Below, piece after piece: positions 32,600 to 45,800 of a stretch of 64,000 bases of DNA (its first letter is position 1; each line of letters starts with the position of its first letter). The DNA comes from Acanthaster planci (lineage: Eukaryota > Echinodermata > Asteroidea > Valvatida > Acanthasteridae): NCBI RefSeq assembly GCF_001949145.1, contig NW_019091437.1, forward strand, positions 549,728 through 613,727. Reading direction: 5' to 3'. Below the pieces are notes generated by a model. That model was not told where the DNA came from and ran no database searches. It saw nothing but the letters and a program-made list of their open reading frames with translations. A program made the position numbers and the translations under genes.

Positions 32600-35580
32600 C
32601 CCACCGTAGGGAAATGCCTGGAGCTTGATGTAATGTCTGTCTCGGACCATTTGTATGGAGAGTTGCCAGATGCCATGACTATGGTTGCAACCTACTTAAA
32701 ACTCATGTCAAACTGTCTAAAATTTAGGGACACATGCAGTTTGTGGCTTCTAATTCTTTTCACCACGGTCGTCTACGTATATGTGAACCATCATTGCCAA
32801 ACCAGGCTGAAGAACTGAATACAGCTATCTGGACAAACATACCAAGATTAAGCATGAACATTGCAAACTCCACAGCTTTCACTGCCTGGAACAACCAAAG
32901 CTTTCTTCAGGTATTTCTTACTTTGGATGACTTTGAAGAATGAAAAATAAGGGGGGGGGGTTATCAAGCGATAGCCACTTCAGCTTTGTTTTGGAGTATT
33001 TGTGCATTATGAGAAGCTTTGCTTTACACAAAATATCCAGTCTTGGTAGAAACTCCCAAATACACTTTCCGTTTACACTTCCGTTTACGTATGTGCAAAA
33101 ATGTCCACACAGCTTAAAGAGACACTGAAGGAATGAGTCCAGGCTGCTTGCTACAAAAACTGGAAACAGTCACCAGCCAAAATATCACTTGATGATGCAA
33201 GCAGTTTGGGTGGTTCTCTGCCACACTTTGCTCAGCAATAAAGTTCCTTGGAGAAAAAAGTCACATTCCAATGAACAAACAGGCAAAAACATCTACATGG
33301 CCAGAAAGACCATTTCCGCTATGATTAGGGCAATGGAAACCAATGTATGTGAAGACTAGTCCATATAAATAAACTGTGTAGCCCAAAACTAACCAGTTGC
33401 AAACCATCTACATCACTTAGCATTTAAGAAGCCTCAAAGAACACTTTAAACATAAAATGTATAAAAATGGTGAATAGCTTAATCTGTTTCCAGGGATGCA
33501 CATTTACAAAGCTGCATTAAACCACTCCAGGAATGTTGAACAAAGCTCTCATGATCAAAGTGATCTGGCTACCTACATGTATGGCTATGATGTTAAAGCA
33601 CACAAAATCCATGTCTGGACACTAGACTCCTCAGGCAGTAACAATCGCAAGCCAGATTCATGCAATGAAAAAAACAGCAAACCGACAGAGCAGCTTGGAA
33701 ACAAGTGACAGAAATGGAGCATATCAGTTCCAATGGTGCCAGTTCCAAACACTGATTACACGTACAGGTAGTAGACTGAAAGCCTACAGCAAAAAGCTCA
33801 GGGATACAGTCGAGTGACTTGTGTTGAACCACCTGACAAAAGATGGTGTACTTGAGTACTGGAGACCAATCCATTCGGCCTTACCACATGGTATTCTGAC
33901 AAGTATGAAAAGCCAGGACCATACTCACACTTACTCCAAACTGACATACATGCACATGAGTAGCTGGGAAATGCAGCGTGGCAGTGAAGAGAAATGGGCA
34001 GTGGGCAGGACTCCCTGGATCAGTCTACCACCACATTCTTTCAACTAAATATTTCTGACTCGGTCTTCTCAATAAGTATGAGTATTCTTTACAATACAGA
34101 AAACAGCGTGCATGTGTTTCAGTTACAGTTAAATCTTGAATTGGAATTACCCCAGAAAAGTGTATGCATATTCCCCAATTCCGCATCTGTGACAGACTTC
34201 AGAGAACCATTATTATCGAGTTCAAACTTAAGATTTTCAGGGATATTTTTATCACTTTACAATAATGCTTCAAATTACACATGCCATCAATGCCACACTC
34301 TTAACAGCAATTTGCTGGCAATGAACGCTTTCACTGTTCTCTGCTCTAAAATGTTTGTTACAAAAAATTGCGTCAAAAATAACCTATAAAATTTGTGCCA
34401 ACTTATGTACAAGTTTAATACTGAATTCATGTTTAAAAAATTCTTTACGACTAATCTACTGTTCAGCCCAAAGTATCAGCCCAAAACAATTGAAAATTGA
34501 AGTTCTGAATACATCAATCAAAATCGGAAATTTTCACGGTGAGAATTTTGGCTTGCAATATCATTACTTTAACTTTCCAAAAAAAAAAATTTGAACTTTA
34601 GGAATAACCAAGTTTGATTCAGAGTAATTCCCAAGAAGTAATGCACAAGAAGGCATGTATGAAAACAGAAAACTAACCAGGCCAACTGTACAAGCTAATT
34701 AAAGCAGCTTTTGTTACCAAGGATTTGGACGGGGTGATGCCCAGTACTGGAATGTCAAATGAAAACTATGTGCATTGCAGTCTAATATTAAAACTTTCTG
34801 TAACCCTTTAAAGACCATGGCAACAAGTGACCAGAACTTAAACGTGTCCACAAAGCCACAGAGTTATCTGACCCATTCTAAGCCAGCTAACAACATCAAA
34901 TGGTCTAACTTAGGAGTTTGGTCAGCAAAGGGTTTACGTTTATGAAATCCATAACTAGACATACCTTTATGCGGAAAATAAACTGTCCCCCTTTCTCTGC
35001 TTTTATCATATCATACCATCACCTTCCTCAAGCATATATTAGCCAAATTTCTTTTTTTTTTATAAATTTCATCGAACGGTACCTGGAACCATATCTACAC
35101 GGATTCCACCCAAAACTCAGCCTCTGAAGAACTTACAATGTACAGAAAATGTCAAATCCTTCCTCCCAAAAAATCAGACTGAAATGGTAGTAAAAAATTG
35201 GACAGAAATACAAAAGCTTGAGAGCCTGGAAAACTCTGCATTTGGGAAGAAACCAAATTAGAAATGGAGGGAGGCCACAATCTGTACAGAAAAAAAAAAG
35301 CCTGGTAAGTAGTTCAAACTAAACCTTTTGGTTCATACAAATTCATCCTTTCATATGCATTGTTTCCACTGTTTCAACTTGGCATTATTATCCACCAAAC
35401 AAGAAAGTGAAATAACAGCACCGTGCAGCTACTGCATTGAAAGAAATGTCAAACAAGATATGGAGTAACTGATATTAAAGTTAGCTTGCCCAGAACATCA
35501 AAACTTTTGGAAAATGCGCGGCTTAGGATTGTCTTTTTTTGATTGTTGAAGTTATGCTCTTAATTTTTACAGCACATCAG
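32600..35580. other. DECR1-rhophilin convergent intergenic DNA
   Basis: This lies between the two convergent 3' ends. It is AT-rich with short open frames, a 9-G run near 32950 and no coding exon, RNA gene or clear repeat that I could identify. Confidence 0.55.
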
Positions 35581-35583
35581 GAT

Positions 35584-35589
35584 TTTATT
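35584..35589 (-). terminator. Candidate polyadenylation signal for rhophilin
   Basis: TTTATT on the plus strand is AATAAA on the transcript strand, 697 bp after the rhophilin stop. It is a consensus hexamer in AT-rich DNA and may be coincidental. Confidence 0.3.
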
Positions 35590-36286
35590 AATCCCAAACC
35601 TGCTTCCCAACAAGGTTCAACAAAATGAATATCACATAAAAAGACAAACGTAATTTTAAAAACTCGCTAAAATCTGCCGGGCAGTTGGATTGCAGAGTTT
35701 AGAAAACAAATTACAATTTAAGAAACACTTGTGCCCAAAATTGGAATGAGTTGTAATTTCATTTTGGTCCTTAACTCAGACTTGTCCCCCTTCTGTAACA
35801 AGGAGGCACTCCTTCAAATATTTCCTAAGAATGCGCAGCGCGCATCCAGTAGCAGAAAAATGTAAACCTCTCATGTTTTACATATGTCCTCTCATCTTGG
35901 TTGAGAGACATAGACACTGGAAGTACATGTGATTCATATCAACTAAGGAGGAATTGCTCTCTCTGTTCAGTGTTAAAGGTCTCTAATTGTAAAAACTCCA
36001 GGGGCAAATTAACTGCAAGTATAAGTTAGGACTAAGTATATTTGACTTTAACATCAATCCCATCACTTTAAAACATTAACTGTGAAAATAGTAGCTATCA
36101 AACAGAAAAAGAACTTTGTTAAAAGGAAATTCTGCATAGATATTTAATCTAAAAAAGTAAACTTGTGAGGTAAAGTAGGTGACCCAATTGTCTAGCTTTT
36201 TGTGGGATCTCCTGGTCTTCAGTGCCTCTGGGAATCATGTTTAGGGGTCACAGAAGCAATTTATGCCACTTTTTTTTTACTAGCAA

Positions 36287-36826
36287 CTACCAGAGACCTG
36301 CTTTGCTGTTCAACACCCCTCGTGCTTTCTTGGCTCCTTCCTTCTGGGAGGATGAAGCCTTTCCCTTGTTACCCCGTTCTTTCTTCTTCCCTGTCCCCGT
36401 GCTGCCGTTCCCATTGACAGTAGCCCCCCGGGGAAGGCTCTTGCTGCCCAGGTGGTTGACGGTCTCAGGGCCTTTGGCCCGGCCGGGGCTCTTGGTCCGG
36501 CTGGGGCTCTTGCCACGCCCCAGGCTCCTGGAACCGTCCGGAACATCCCTGGCGCTCTTCTTGGGGGACGGCTGGCGCCGATCCTTGGTGGATGACCCGG
36601 ATATGACCGATCCGTTCATATCCGTCTGGCTGGAGCCAGCCGAGTCGCTGGAGTTGAGCCGACGTTTGTCCTGGGGGTGCAAGATCTCGCTGCCCAATGG
36701 GGTTACCAGCTCAATGCGGAGTCGCTGGGAGCTCAGGATCTGCTTAACCACCTCACCATGCTTAGACCACTTGACGATCTGGCCATTCACCCCAACAATG
36801 AAATCGCCTTCCTTTACACCACTCGC
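36287..36826 (-). CDS. RHPN1/2: Rhophilin exon 12 (PDZ second half and basic tail)
   Basis: This exon is 540 nt including the TAG stop. The acceptor is TTGTAACAG|. Residues 537-590 complete the PDZ domain ([18 protein letters not shown]). The remaining about 125 residues are a low-complexity Ser/Lys/Arg/Gly tail with repeated KSP-type motifs such as [17 protein letters not shown]. The tail is much more basic than that of vertebrate rhophilins. Confidence 0.95.
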   Translation of the reverse strand, partial: ASGVKEGDFIVGVNGQIVKWSKHGEVVKQILSSQRLRIELVTPLGSEILHPQDKRRLNSSDSAGSSQTDMNGSVISGSSTKDRRQPSPKKSARDVPDGSRSLGRGKSPSRTKSPGRAKGPETVNHLGSKSLPRGATVNGNGSTGTGKKKERGNKGKASSSQKEGAKKARGVLNSKAGLW

Positions 36827-39800
36827 CTGTTACAAACATTCACAAATCTTAAAAATAAACACCATGCACATTCAAGTTGTGTTTGCAATCCATTTGAGTG
36901 TGCCATTCATTTATACTTCTTCACCCACACTACGGGATGGGGTCAATCTAAAAAATGATCTGAATGTCACAGCCACACTTTGAATGTGGTTAGGTCGATT
37001 TGGCTGTCTGCTGCTTATAATGCACAAATCATTTGTACATCGGTTACCCCAACATCAATTGTGGCAAACAGATTGGAATCCTGCTGATGCAGTCCACTAA
37101 GTTTCTGGGATTTGGATGGCATTCAAGACACTTAGTGTCAAATGGCTGTGACACATTTGAGCAAAGCCTGACATGATCACCAATCCAGCAGAAACTTGAG
37201 GACTGGAGAACGTGATCCCGGAGGAACTTCTAGCTAACTAGTGCTCAATGTCTTATGACAACTGGTTCCCGCTTATTCCATAATTTGGTCAGATGTTTGA
37301 GAAGACGACCTTACCGAAGCCACATAGCCACGGTCCACACTCGCAATGATGACTGGGGAATCACCTCGCACCGTGAAGCCAAATCCCTCTGCTCCCCGCT
37401 GGATGTCCACCATGCGTGGTGCCGACCAGTTGTTCCCGGCATTAAAGATAGCGAGCGGACCCTATGGAGAAAAGAACAGAAAGTTCGAACACTAAAAGTT
37501 GTCCTTTACTCTTTTGATGGGATAAGATGTGGACAGAAGCATGTGACAGGCATGAGACATACGGATGAATCTCCAGTAGATTTTAAGGAGGATGATATTC
37601 TTAGATGGACCAAAACTTACGAGTTTATGGAAGATATCATTGACTTTTACTCTTGTGAAGTCGATTGCAGTTGGCTCCAGAACCAGCTCAGTTTCACCTG
37701 TTTCAGTAGGTGGAACACAGAGAATGGTCAACTAAATTAGGCGAAAGGGTGTACTGTGTTCAGGGATATTATGGAATGAAACAATTCAAAAAGGATGAAC
37801 AACACTAAAAGGAAGAACTGCACTGATCCATTCTTGACAACACCCAAGCTTCTATTAAAAAACAACAGTAACTTTAGGATGTGAGTGGTGACCCCAAATG
37901 AGTCAAGACACCCAACAGTTAATTAGCATGCTGACACGTTACATCAATTAATTTGGAATTTGGGGAAACAACACTTTTTTTTGATTAATTAAATAAATCC
38001 TAGCACAGGGAAGCACTACAATAGCAAGCTGTTTAATAGTTTCATCTTTGTTTTCGTTTTCAATTGTTTCACTACTTGTATTATTTTCTGTCAAATGCGC
38101 ATTTTGGGGTCTTTCACCCGTGTTCATTTCTGCCTTTTTTTATTTGTCTGAAAAATGTTACACTGAAATTACATACACTAATGTCTCCTAGCGCAGCACT
38201 GAACTGCATGCTGGATTTATTTGACAAATGGGAAAACACCGAATAGAACAGACGGATTTGAGGAGCTGACCTTTGATGTCAGGGACGTCCATCATCTCGA
38301 AGAAGTCGTCCTCCTCATCCAGTTCCGTGTAGCAGCTCATGGAGCGGTCGTGCGACTGCCTGAGCACCTCCTGCAGTGTGTCAATCTTCCGCAGCATCTT
38401 GGAGAGGTTGTGCACCCGCAGTGCCTCCTCGTGCAGCATCAGAGCCTGCCGGATGTGGGCCTTGCTCAGCCGCTTCCGCTCCTGCTGCGAGCGTGGCACC
38501 TGCAGGCTCCGGTGTTCGTCGTAGACGGTGGGGAAGACTTGCTCCAGCGTGGCCTGGTCGTAGGTGGATTCTGTTTTGGCCAGAATTTGACATTCGATTT
38601 TTACTGTGAATCTCAGTCACATTAACCACACAATACCTTAACCAGTGGATCACAACTTATTTACCCTGACCATCCAAAGTAATTCAAAATCCATCAGGAT
38701 GACTTAGAAGTTGCTGGATCTTATGCAAGTGCAGCCAAGTACTGCTTTCCATGAAGCTTCATGTACCGTGAAACTTTGAGAACACAAATTGAGCCATTGG
38801 TTTCCTGCACGCCTGTTAATTTCGAGGCTCCGGCAATGTTCAACGTAAAAGGCCCTTGAGAGTTAGAGTCAAGAGACATCCTCCCCACCATCCTGACCAC
38901 TCCCCCTCTCCCCCCATGATGAATCTCCAAATCTTACCTTTATCTGTGTAGCCCATAGCTGCATAGTAGTGTGAAGACGCCTTGAAGTGTTGCGATTTGA
39001 CCAGCACCATGGAGATCCAGGAATAGGGGATGTAATCCTTCACCTTAGGATGCATCATGAGCTGATGCACCTTTGAGTAAGCCTCTGAAACCTGGTATGT
39101 GCCAAAGTCAGAGAAAGAACGTACTCGCTCCTTGAATCTTTTCAATTGGTAAATGACATGTATTTCGAACTGCCACAATCAAAATCAGACATCGCCGTCT
39201 TTAAAAGACAAATCATGCTCAAATTTATCTGCATCTATATATTTTAAAGACTTTTTGCTTATCATCACAATAAAACAAAAGTAAAACTCTACATGGCTCA
39301 CCACATGGGGGGAAAATGCACTTTTTTAGCACAAATTCTGAACTGTAAATTCTTCAGCCCTTTTCTACCAACAGCGTTTCTGTTTGGTTATCTATAACTC
39401 CTCAATAAGGAAAATGCTGTCGTTTGGGCTTGTGAGTGAACAACTTTACATGTCTCTGGAAACATTTTGAAAGAATGCAATGCCACGGGCAAGCAACAGC
39501 AGAATCTGCGTTGGAGACCGCAGCTACAGCAGTAAGTGAAACAGAGGTGGCAGCAAGTCATTTTTTGCAAGTCCAAGTCAAATCATAAGTTATTATGTGC
39601 AAGTTCAAGTCAAGTCACAAGTCATTAGGTCCAGTCACAAGTCAAGTCACAAGTCATTTGGTCACAGGGCAAGTCAATGCACAAGTCATTTGGTCTAAAC
39701 ACAAGTCAAGTCACAGGTCCTTTGGTCTCAGGGCAAGTCAAGTCACAAGTCATTTGGTCTAAATACAAGTCAAATCACAAGTCTCTTTGTCCAAGTACAA

Positions 39801-42800
39801 GTCAAGCAGCACATTATTTTGTCCAGCCATAATCAGCAAAAAGAACCAGGCGTCAACTTATGAAGTTACGACTTATAAAAATATATGCGGCAGGTCAAGT
39901 AGCGTCTAACGTGGGTTGGTAACAAGTCATTTTTTGCAAGTCCAAGTCAAGTCACAAGTCAAGTCACAAGTCAAAGCTGGTATTTACAAATCACGTCACA
40001 AGTCACAAAAATAGAGACTCGAGTCCAAGTCACATGACCCGAGTCAGCAGCTCTGAAGTGAAATCAGCAGCAGGCCAGCAAACAGAACAGCAGCAACAGC
40101 AAAACACGTCAACAGCAACAGCACACAAAGCACAGGCCACAGCTGTGAAAGCTTTGACAAAAGAGGGTGACTGTCAGCTCAAAGATGACAGTCATTGAGG
40201 AAACAACCCACTGTAGGTCACACACATAGATAAACCAACACTGGACTTACAACAGCAGCCTCCTGTGCTACTTCAAAACTTGTCTGGACATTTTCAGCCA
40301 CACCTCCAAGAACCCTCCTCTCAAAGATGCACTCCTGAACTTGGCCCTGTCGGAAGGATGCAAACGGAGAGCATTCAACAGAGTGCAGGGAAACCCATCA
40401 TTTTACTTTCCCAATAACTGTACTGGGTGAGAGCAGCTGAACTGTCAGGGATTCCGGTCTAGTCTTATAAACTTCACGAGAACCTTTAAACTAAAAAAAT
40501 TTCAAACCACCATGGGGCATGTGACAATAGTCAGCATTACTGACACATATCCTTCATGTCAGTAAGTATGGAATTCTTCCCAGATCATTATTTCTCATGT
40601 CATTGTTTAACTTTCAACATATTTCAGTCTCTCCTTGATAAAATGGGTACTTTGACCAATCAATAATGGTGTGGCTTCTTGTTTCAAGGTTCAAAGCTTC
40701 AGGCATGTTATATTTGTGGACATGTACATACCAACACACGACTCGCCCCTTTGAACATTACAGAGATACCTCTACTCTTTGACACAATATAAATTCTTGT
40801 TGGGCAGGTCCTAGTTCAGTCATACCAGTCAGGTTCTTTTCCCGAGCCTGAAAATAAGGCTGTAGAAACCTAAATATACTTGGTTATGGCCTGAAAATTG
40901 CCCGACATCTTACATAAAAATGCCTCAAATCGGGTTTTTGCCGCAAAAAACTGGCATCCTTCCTAGCTGCATCAAGACTTTAAATGAAAGCTTGACTAAT
41001 ACCAAATACCCCTAGGACATTTAACAAAAAAAAGGACTGAGCATAATTCAGGGTGAAGAGGCCAATTTCTCAGAGCTTAAAGTTCTAAAAGTTAGAATTC
41101 GCTTAAAAAAAAACAGGCTACCAGCCAAAGAGTAATACAATTTGCACTACTTATATGACTTGTTCTCTGCTATTCTTTGCTTAGCATTCAAATCTGGCTG
41201 GCAATATTTCCGACTAAGCGGCTCCAACAAAATTGGGCCCAAGCCACTGCACAGAGTGACGGGCGACACCGCCACACCACCGTACCATCATAAGTGCGTC
41301 CAGCATCAGCAGCACCGGCTTGCTCATGTCCATGCTGGGGGCGTGGCTGAAGTTGGCGGCCAGGTAGCGGAACCCGCCAGCGGCCAGCTGCAAGTTGGTA
41401 ATGGCCTCCTGGATCCCCTCGGGTGTGCTGCGGTCCTGCCGGGCACCAATCTGGGTGTAGAGGGAGCAGATGTTGAAGAGGACGCTGCCCTTCTCAAAGG
41501 CGATGGACCTCTGGACTGAGGGAATGCCGGTCAAGGCATCATACCTAGATGAGATTGGAGAGCGGAAAAGAAATCACATTTGGGGACTTTCACTTTTCCT
41601 AACAGAATAGCTCTTAAATTACATTTTTGCTGTTGTTCATAACCAGGTTTAAATAAACTGGATTTACATCTCTACCCCCCAGCTTCAGGTCACGGCCTTC
41701 CTGCATTCCCAGTAGCTCCTATGTTTCACCCATGGTCACCAGGACCCCCCCCCCACAGTTGTATCCTCTTCATACCCCACAGCTTTAAGATCTTCTACGA
41801 GTAATTCCTGAAATTAAGGGTCCATTTCTTTCGTGTCCCTGTCACATCTGACATATGATTTTGTAAGTTCAGAACTTATTTTCTGATTTCCAAGAGTGAT
41901 GAATCAATGCAAATGACCTGCCAAACAAATAGTAATCGTTTGAAATCAATTCTGGTGATATTTCCATGTCATTTTTTCAAATGGATTCTGGTGATATTTC
42001 CATGTCAAATAACAAAGATCAGATCTAACAGGGACACCAAAATGTCCCACTTTTGGACCCCTCCTTTCTCGAATTACCCCTATGCACTGAAACCCTCTCC
42101 AGGTTGCCATTCCTTGTCATTCTCCTCACACTGGACAGAGCAAACTGTCCACAACATCGAGTCCACCGGTTCTTCTCAGAACATCACTCGCAGAAGAGAT
42201 TGATATGGTACTGGTGCAATACTTTTGTCTCATCGCTACATCCACCATGCAAACATACAGGTTTACAAAGCTTCGTTCATTACTGTATTCCAGTGGCGTA
42301 GCTGGGATTTTACTAATGGGGAACACAAGGAGGACACCAGCATCTTATGGGGGCACCAGCTTTCAGTGGTGTGGTTTTTTGGGGGGCAAGCTTTTGTTAG
42401 CCTTCCATTCATCCGTTTGTTTTTTTTAAGTGTGGGGTACGGGGGAGGGGAGACACTGGGAATTTGTTGGGGGCGTGTGTCCCCCCTTCCCCTCCCCGGC
42501 AACAACACTACTGTATACAGTGTCAGATAACTGAAAATTGAGATGGAAGTAACTTGGGAGAAATGCTGTGGGGAGCAATTCACAATAAACGTCATGTCTG
42601 TATGAAATTTTCAGGCAGAACTTTATGGTCTTCTTCAAAAGCCTGACCGTAATTAAGTACCACAGAGTATCATTCCCTCCCCCATCCCAAGCCATGACAA
42701 ATATTGATTCAGAAACCAGTCACTTTCAAATCTTATTATCATCAACTCCAACGCGCCGGTGCAGTTTGTCACTTGAGAATGACAGATGTACAACCTACAG

Positions 42801-45800
42801 ATTTAGATAGACAACCTATTTACGAAATTTCTGATATCACTGACTTTTGAAATAATTTGCCTTATACTGACATTCCCGTGTGAGCCATGTTACAATGGGA
42901 CACTATGTGATGCACCTGTGTAAATCTCATGTCCACACTTCAGGAGACCAAAAATCTTTTTTTCCAGTTCAATATAATTCTGGGTGTACAATATCTGATT
43001 TTGTACAATCTGTCTTTTACGTGTGACAACCTAAGAAATGAAGTAAATAGAAATGAAAAGGAGGCACTTGGCACAAAGTTTGGGGGACGTATTTCTTTTT
43101 AGACATTTTTCTCTGCCTCACCATGTCAGGTATATGCTGGTGTGCCTGTCTGGCGGGAAGAACCTGTTTTCTACAAAGTAAAGCTGGTTGTAGTATTCAA
43201 ACAATAAATCCACCCCTTCACTGGTCCTCTTGGGAGTTCGCATGGCCTGAAGGTAAGTGGAAAGCAAAAAGAGCGAGAAAGAGAAAAGAAGAATAAAAAT
43301 TTCAGAATATTTACATCAGCGTACAGTGTGTGCATTTCTTGACCTATCTGAACCTTTCAACTCAGCGCCCATAAATTGCTCAGTACTTTGCCATTGCAGA
43401 AAGTCAACACTTGCATAAAAGGAATCATCCAAGTGTGATATTTCCTCCCAGAACTGCTGAGTAGTTTACCCTTTTAGCATTTAACGTTTTCCAGCACAAA
43501 AGGGCGATTGCACTCCACCAACGATATTTACAGGATCGCTGATCGCTAGGTACCAGTAGGTTCATGGTCTGCGAGCTCTGCATGGAACCAAATCCCCCCT
43601 TTTAATCCTCCCCAGGTTTCGGCGCAAACAAGAGACCACAGGAAGAGGAGGTTCAAAACCCTATCCCCCGCTAAATGCAGGAAATGCCATCAACTAGAAG
43701 AACGGTCAAAGGCTGTTGCATATATGTACAATGTCAACATATCTGCAGTCAACACCATTGTCATACATGTACATGTAGGTTGCAATGTGTAACTGCACAG
43801 TGGCTCGTGTGTATTCAGCGCACAACACTAAATTACACCGTGTTGCATCTTGTTGCATCCCGTTACAATCAACAAGGTTCTCATTTACTCAGCTGTATTT
43901 GGTTGCATTCAGCAGGGTGTCCACAGACAACCCGATGCGAGTTCGGGTCCCTGATTTAAGATCACAAACTTTACGCATCACTTCCGTGTCGCAAGACAAA
44001 ACAGAATTTACGGGGACTGAAGATACCTTTTCACATTTCGCTCAAATTGTGAAAGACAATTAGTGGAAGAGAAACAGGTGGATATGAGAAGGGATTCCAA
44101 AGAGACGCAATATACGAGGGGGAAACAACTGACAATAAAGATAAGACGGCAGCAGTACGACTCAAATGAAAAAAAAAAAATTGCTAACATGAGCTCTTCA
44201 AAGCCATTGCTCAAACATATATATCAACTTTTCAGTTGAATGGCCAAGAAAAGGCACAGAGGCTGATAAAATGTGTGCGTGTGTGTGCACAGGCAGCGAA
44301 GGGAATTCATTCAGCGCATAACAATAAGCTGTATTGTGCTCTCTGAATTCCTTGCCAGCGGCGCGTACATATGATTATGCATCAATGTCTAGTCTCGGGC
44401 AGTCAGTAAGACTTGCCACACAGCAGTACCTGTCTCAGCTCCATAAATTCTTGAATTTCCTGTTCGTAGTCGGCACCGTCTTCGCTGTAATGCTCCAGAA
44501 TGTAATCCTGTGTAAACAGTGTACAAAACAGGACGGGCCAATGCAGATCAGTATCACACAGTACCTTATAAATACAAATGAACACAAATATCTCGCTCTT
44601 GATTACGTTTAAACAAGCACAGCAAATTTCTTGGTCTTTCTCAAACAAGTAAAGGTCTTGCACTACTTCAGCGTTGAAAGATCAAAAAGAAAAATCACAG
44701 GAAGCAAAAATTCTGAGGAAGCTAAGTGTACTTGTACTCAGATTTTTTATACAAGATTTCGGAACACCTGTCCCTGAAAAATTACAAAAAAAAAACCTTG
44801 TGACACTATGAAACACATCCAAATTTCACCACACCCAACTGAATCTATAAATCAATGAGGATGCTTTTAGATTTTATGCACAGTCCGACAGGGCATAATT
44901 TCAGCTATAAATAAACAGCCATGGGCCAGAGCTCTGCCCACCTGGTGCTATTTTTAAAAGTCAAGCCCTCTTGAGATTATTGGAGTTGGAAGATGAACAT
45001 TTACCAAGCTGTGCCTGCACATGAAAACTGTGGCAGACTCAATAATAAATGGGGTCATCTTGAACAGGAAAGACTGCGGATGGCTTTTCAAGGGTTTTTG
45101 TTTTGGACATTTTGACATTTGAGTGTGCTTGACTTTTTCGATTCAGATGGCAATCCACTCAAAGTTCTCGTATATAACGTCATACACATGGCCTATTACC
45201 GGTGTGTGTTTCTGTACTGTTCTCACAATGCTATTGTTAAATTCTGTTGGGGGGAAATTAAACACTTCCAGAGTCTTTTTAAACCTTTGCAATGGTTGAT
45301 GTCTACTTTTCTTACATTACTTTAACAGCTTTACATGTACAGTGTATATAAATTTCACAATGACATGAAAATATTGTTCCTATCATCACAACTATTAACA
45401 CCATGCTAAACAGACAAAATTTCTGCCGGGTAGGTTAACCCTAACCAAGCAAAACCCAAGGATATCCAACAGAGGTCACTTTCTGTCCAGTTTTGTGAAT
45501 GTAAGCAGTGAACAAAAGGTCTTTTGCTCTAGCTACAGGATTCTGTAGGATTCAGCAGGCTTCACACTTTTTCTGATGTTGGATTCTATCTGGTTCAGCA
45601 CAGTGCCAAGAAAAACTCTGAAAGGTGTTACGGTTACCGGTAGGGTTAGGGTTGAATTAGATAGGACTGTTTCCGAGGAGAAAATACACACAAAGCACAC
45701 AAGATAACAAACTTCTTTTGCTTAAAAACATGGCATTATTTGAGTCTTGGACGTTTTGAAAACAACCACTGTTTGGAATTACTGAGATTAGCTGGATTCT

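Noticed and set aside
36222-36983. 253-codon plus-strand frame
   Set aside because: It is the antisense of rhophilin exon 12. The minus strand encodes the PDZ domain and joins in phase with upstream exons.
42225-42695. Several overlapping 80-110 codon frames on both strands
   Set aside because: They lie in the G-rich/C-rich non-coding element at 42.29-42.51 kb and are compositional.
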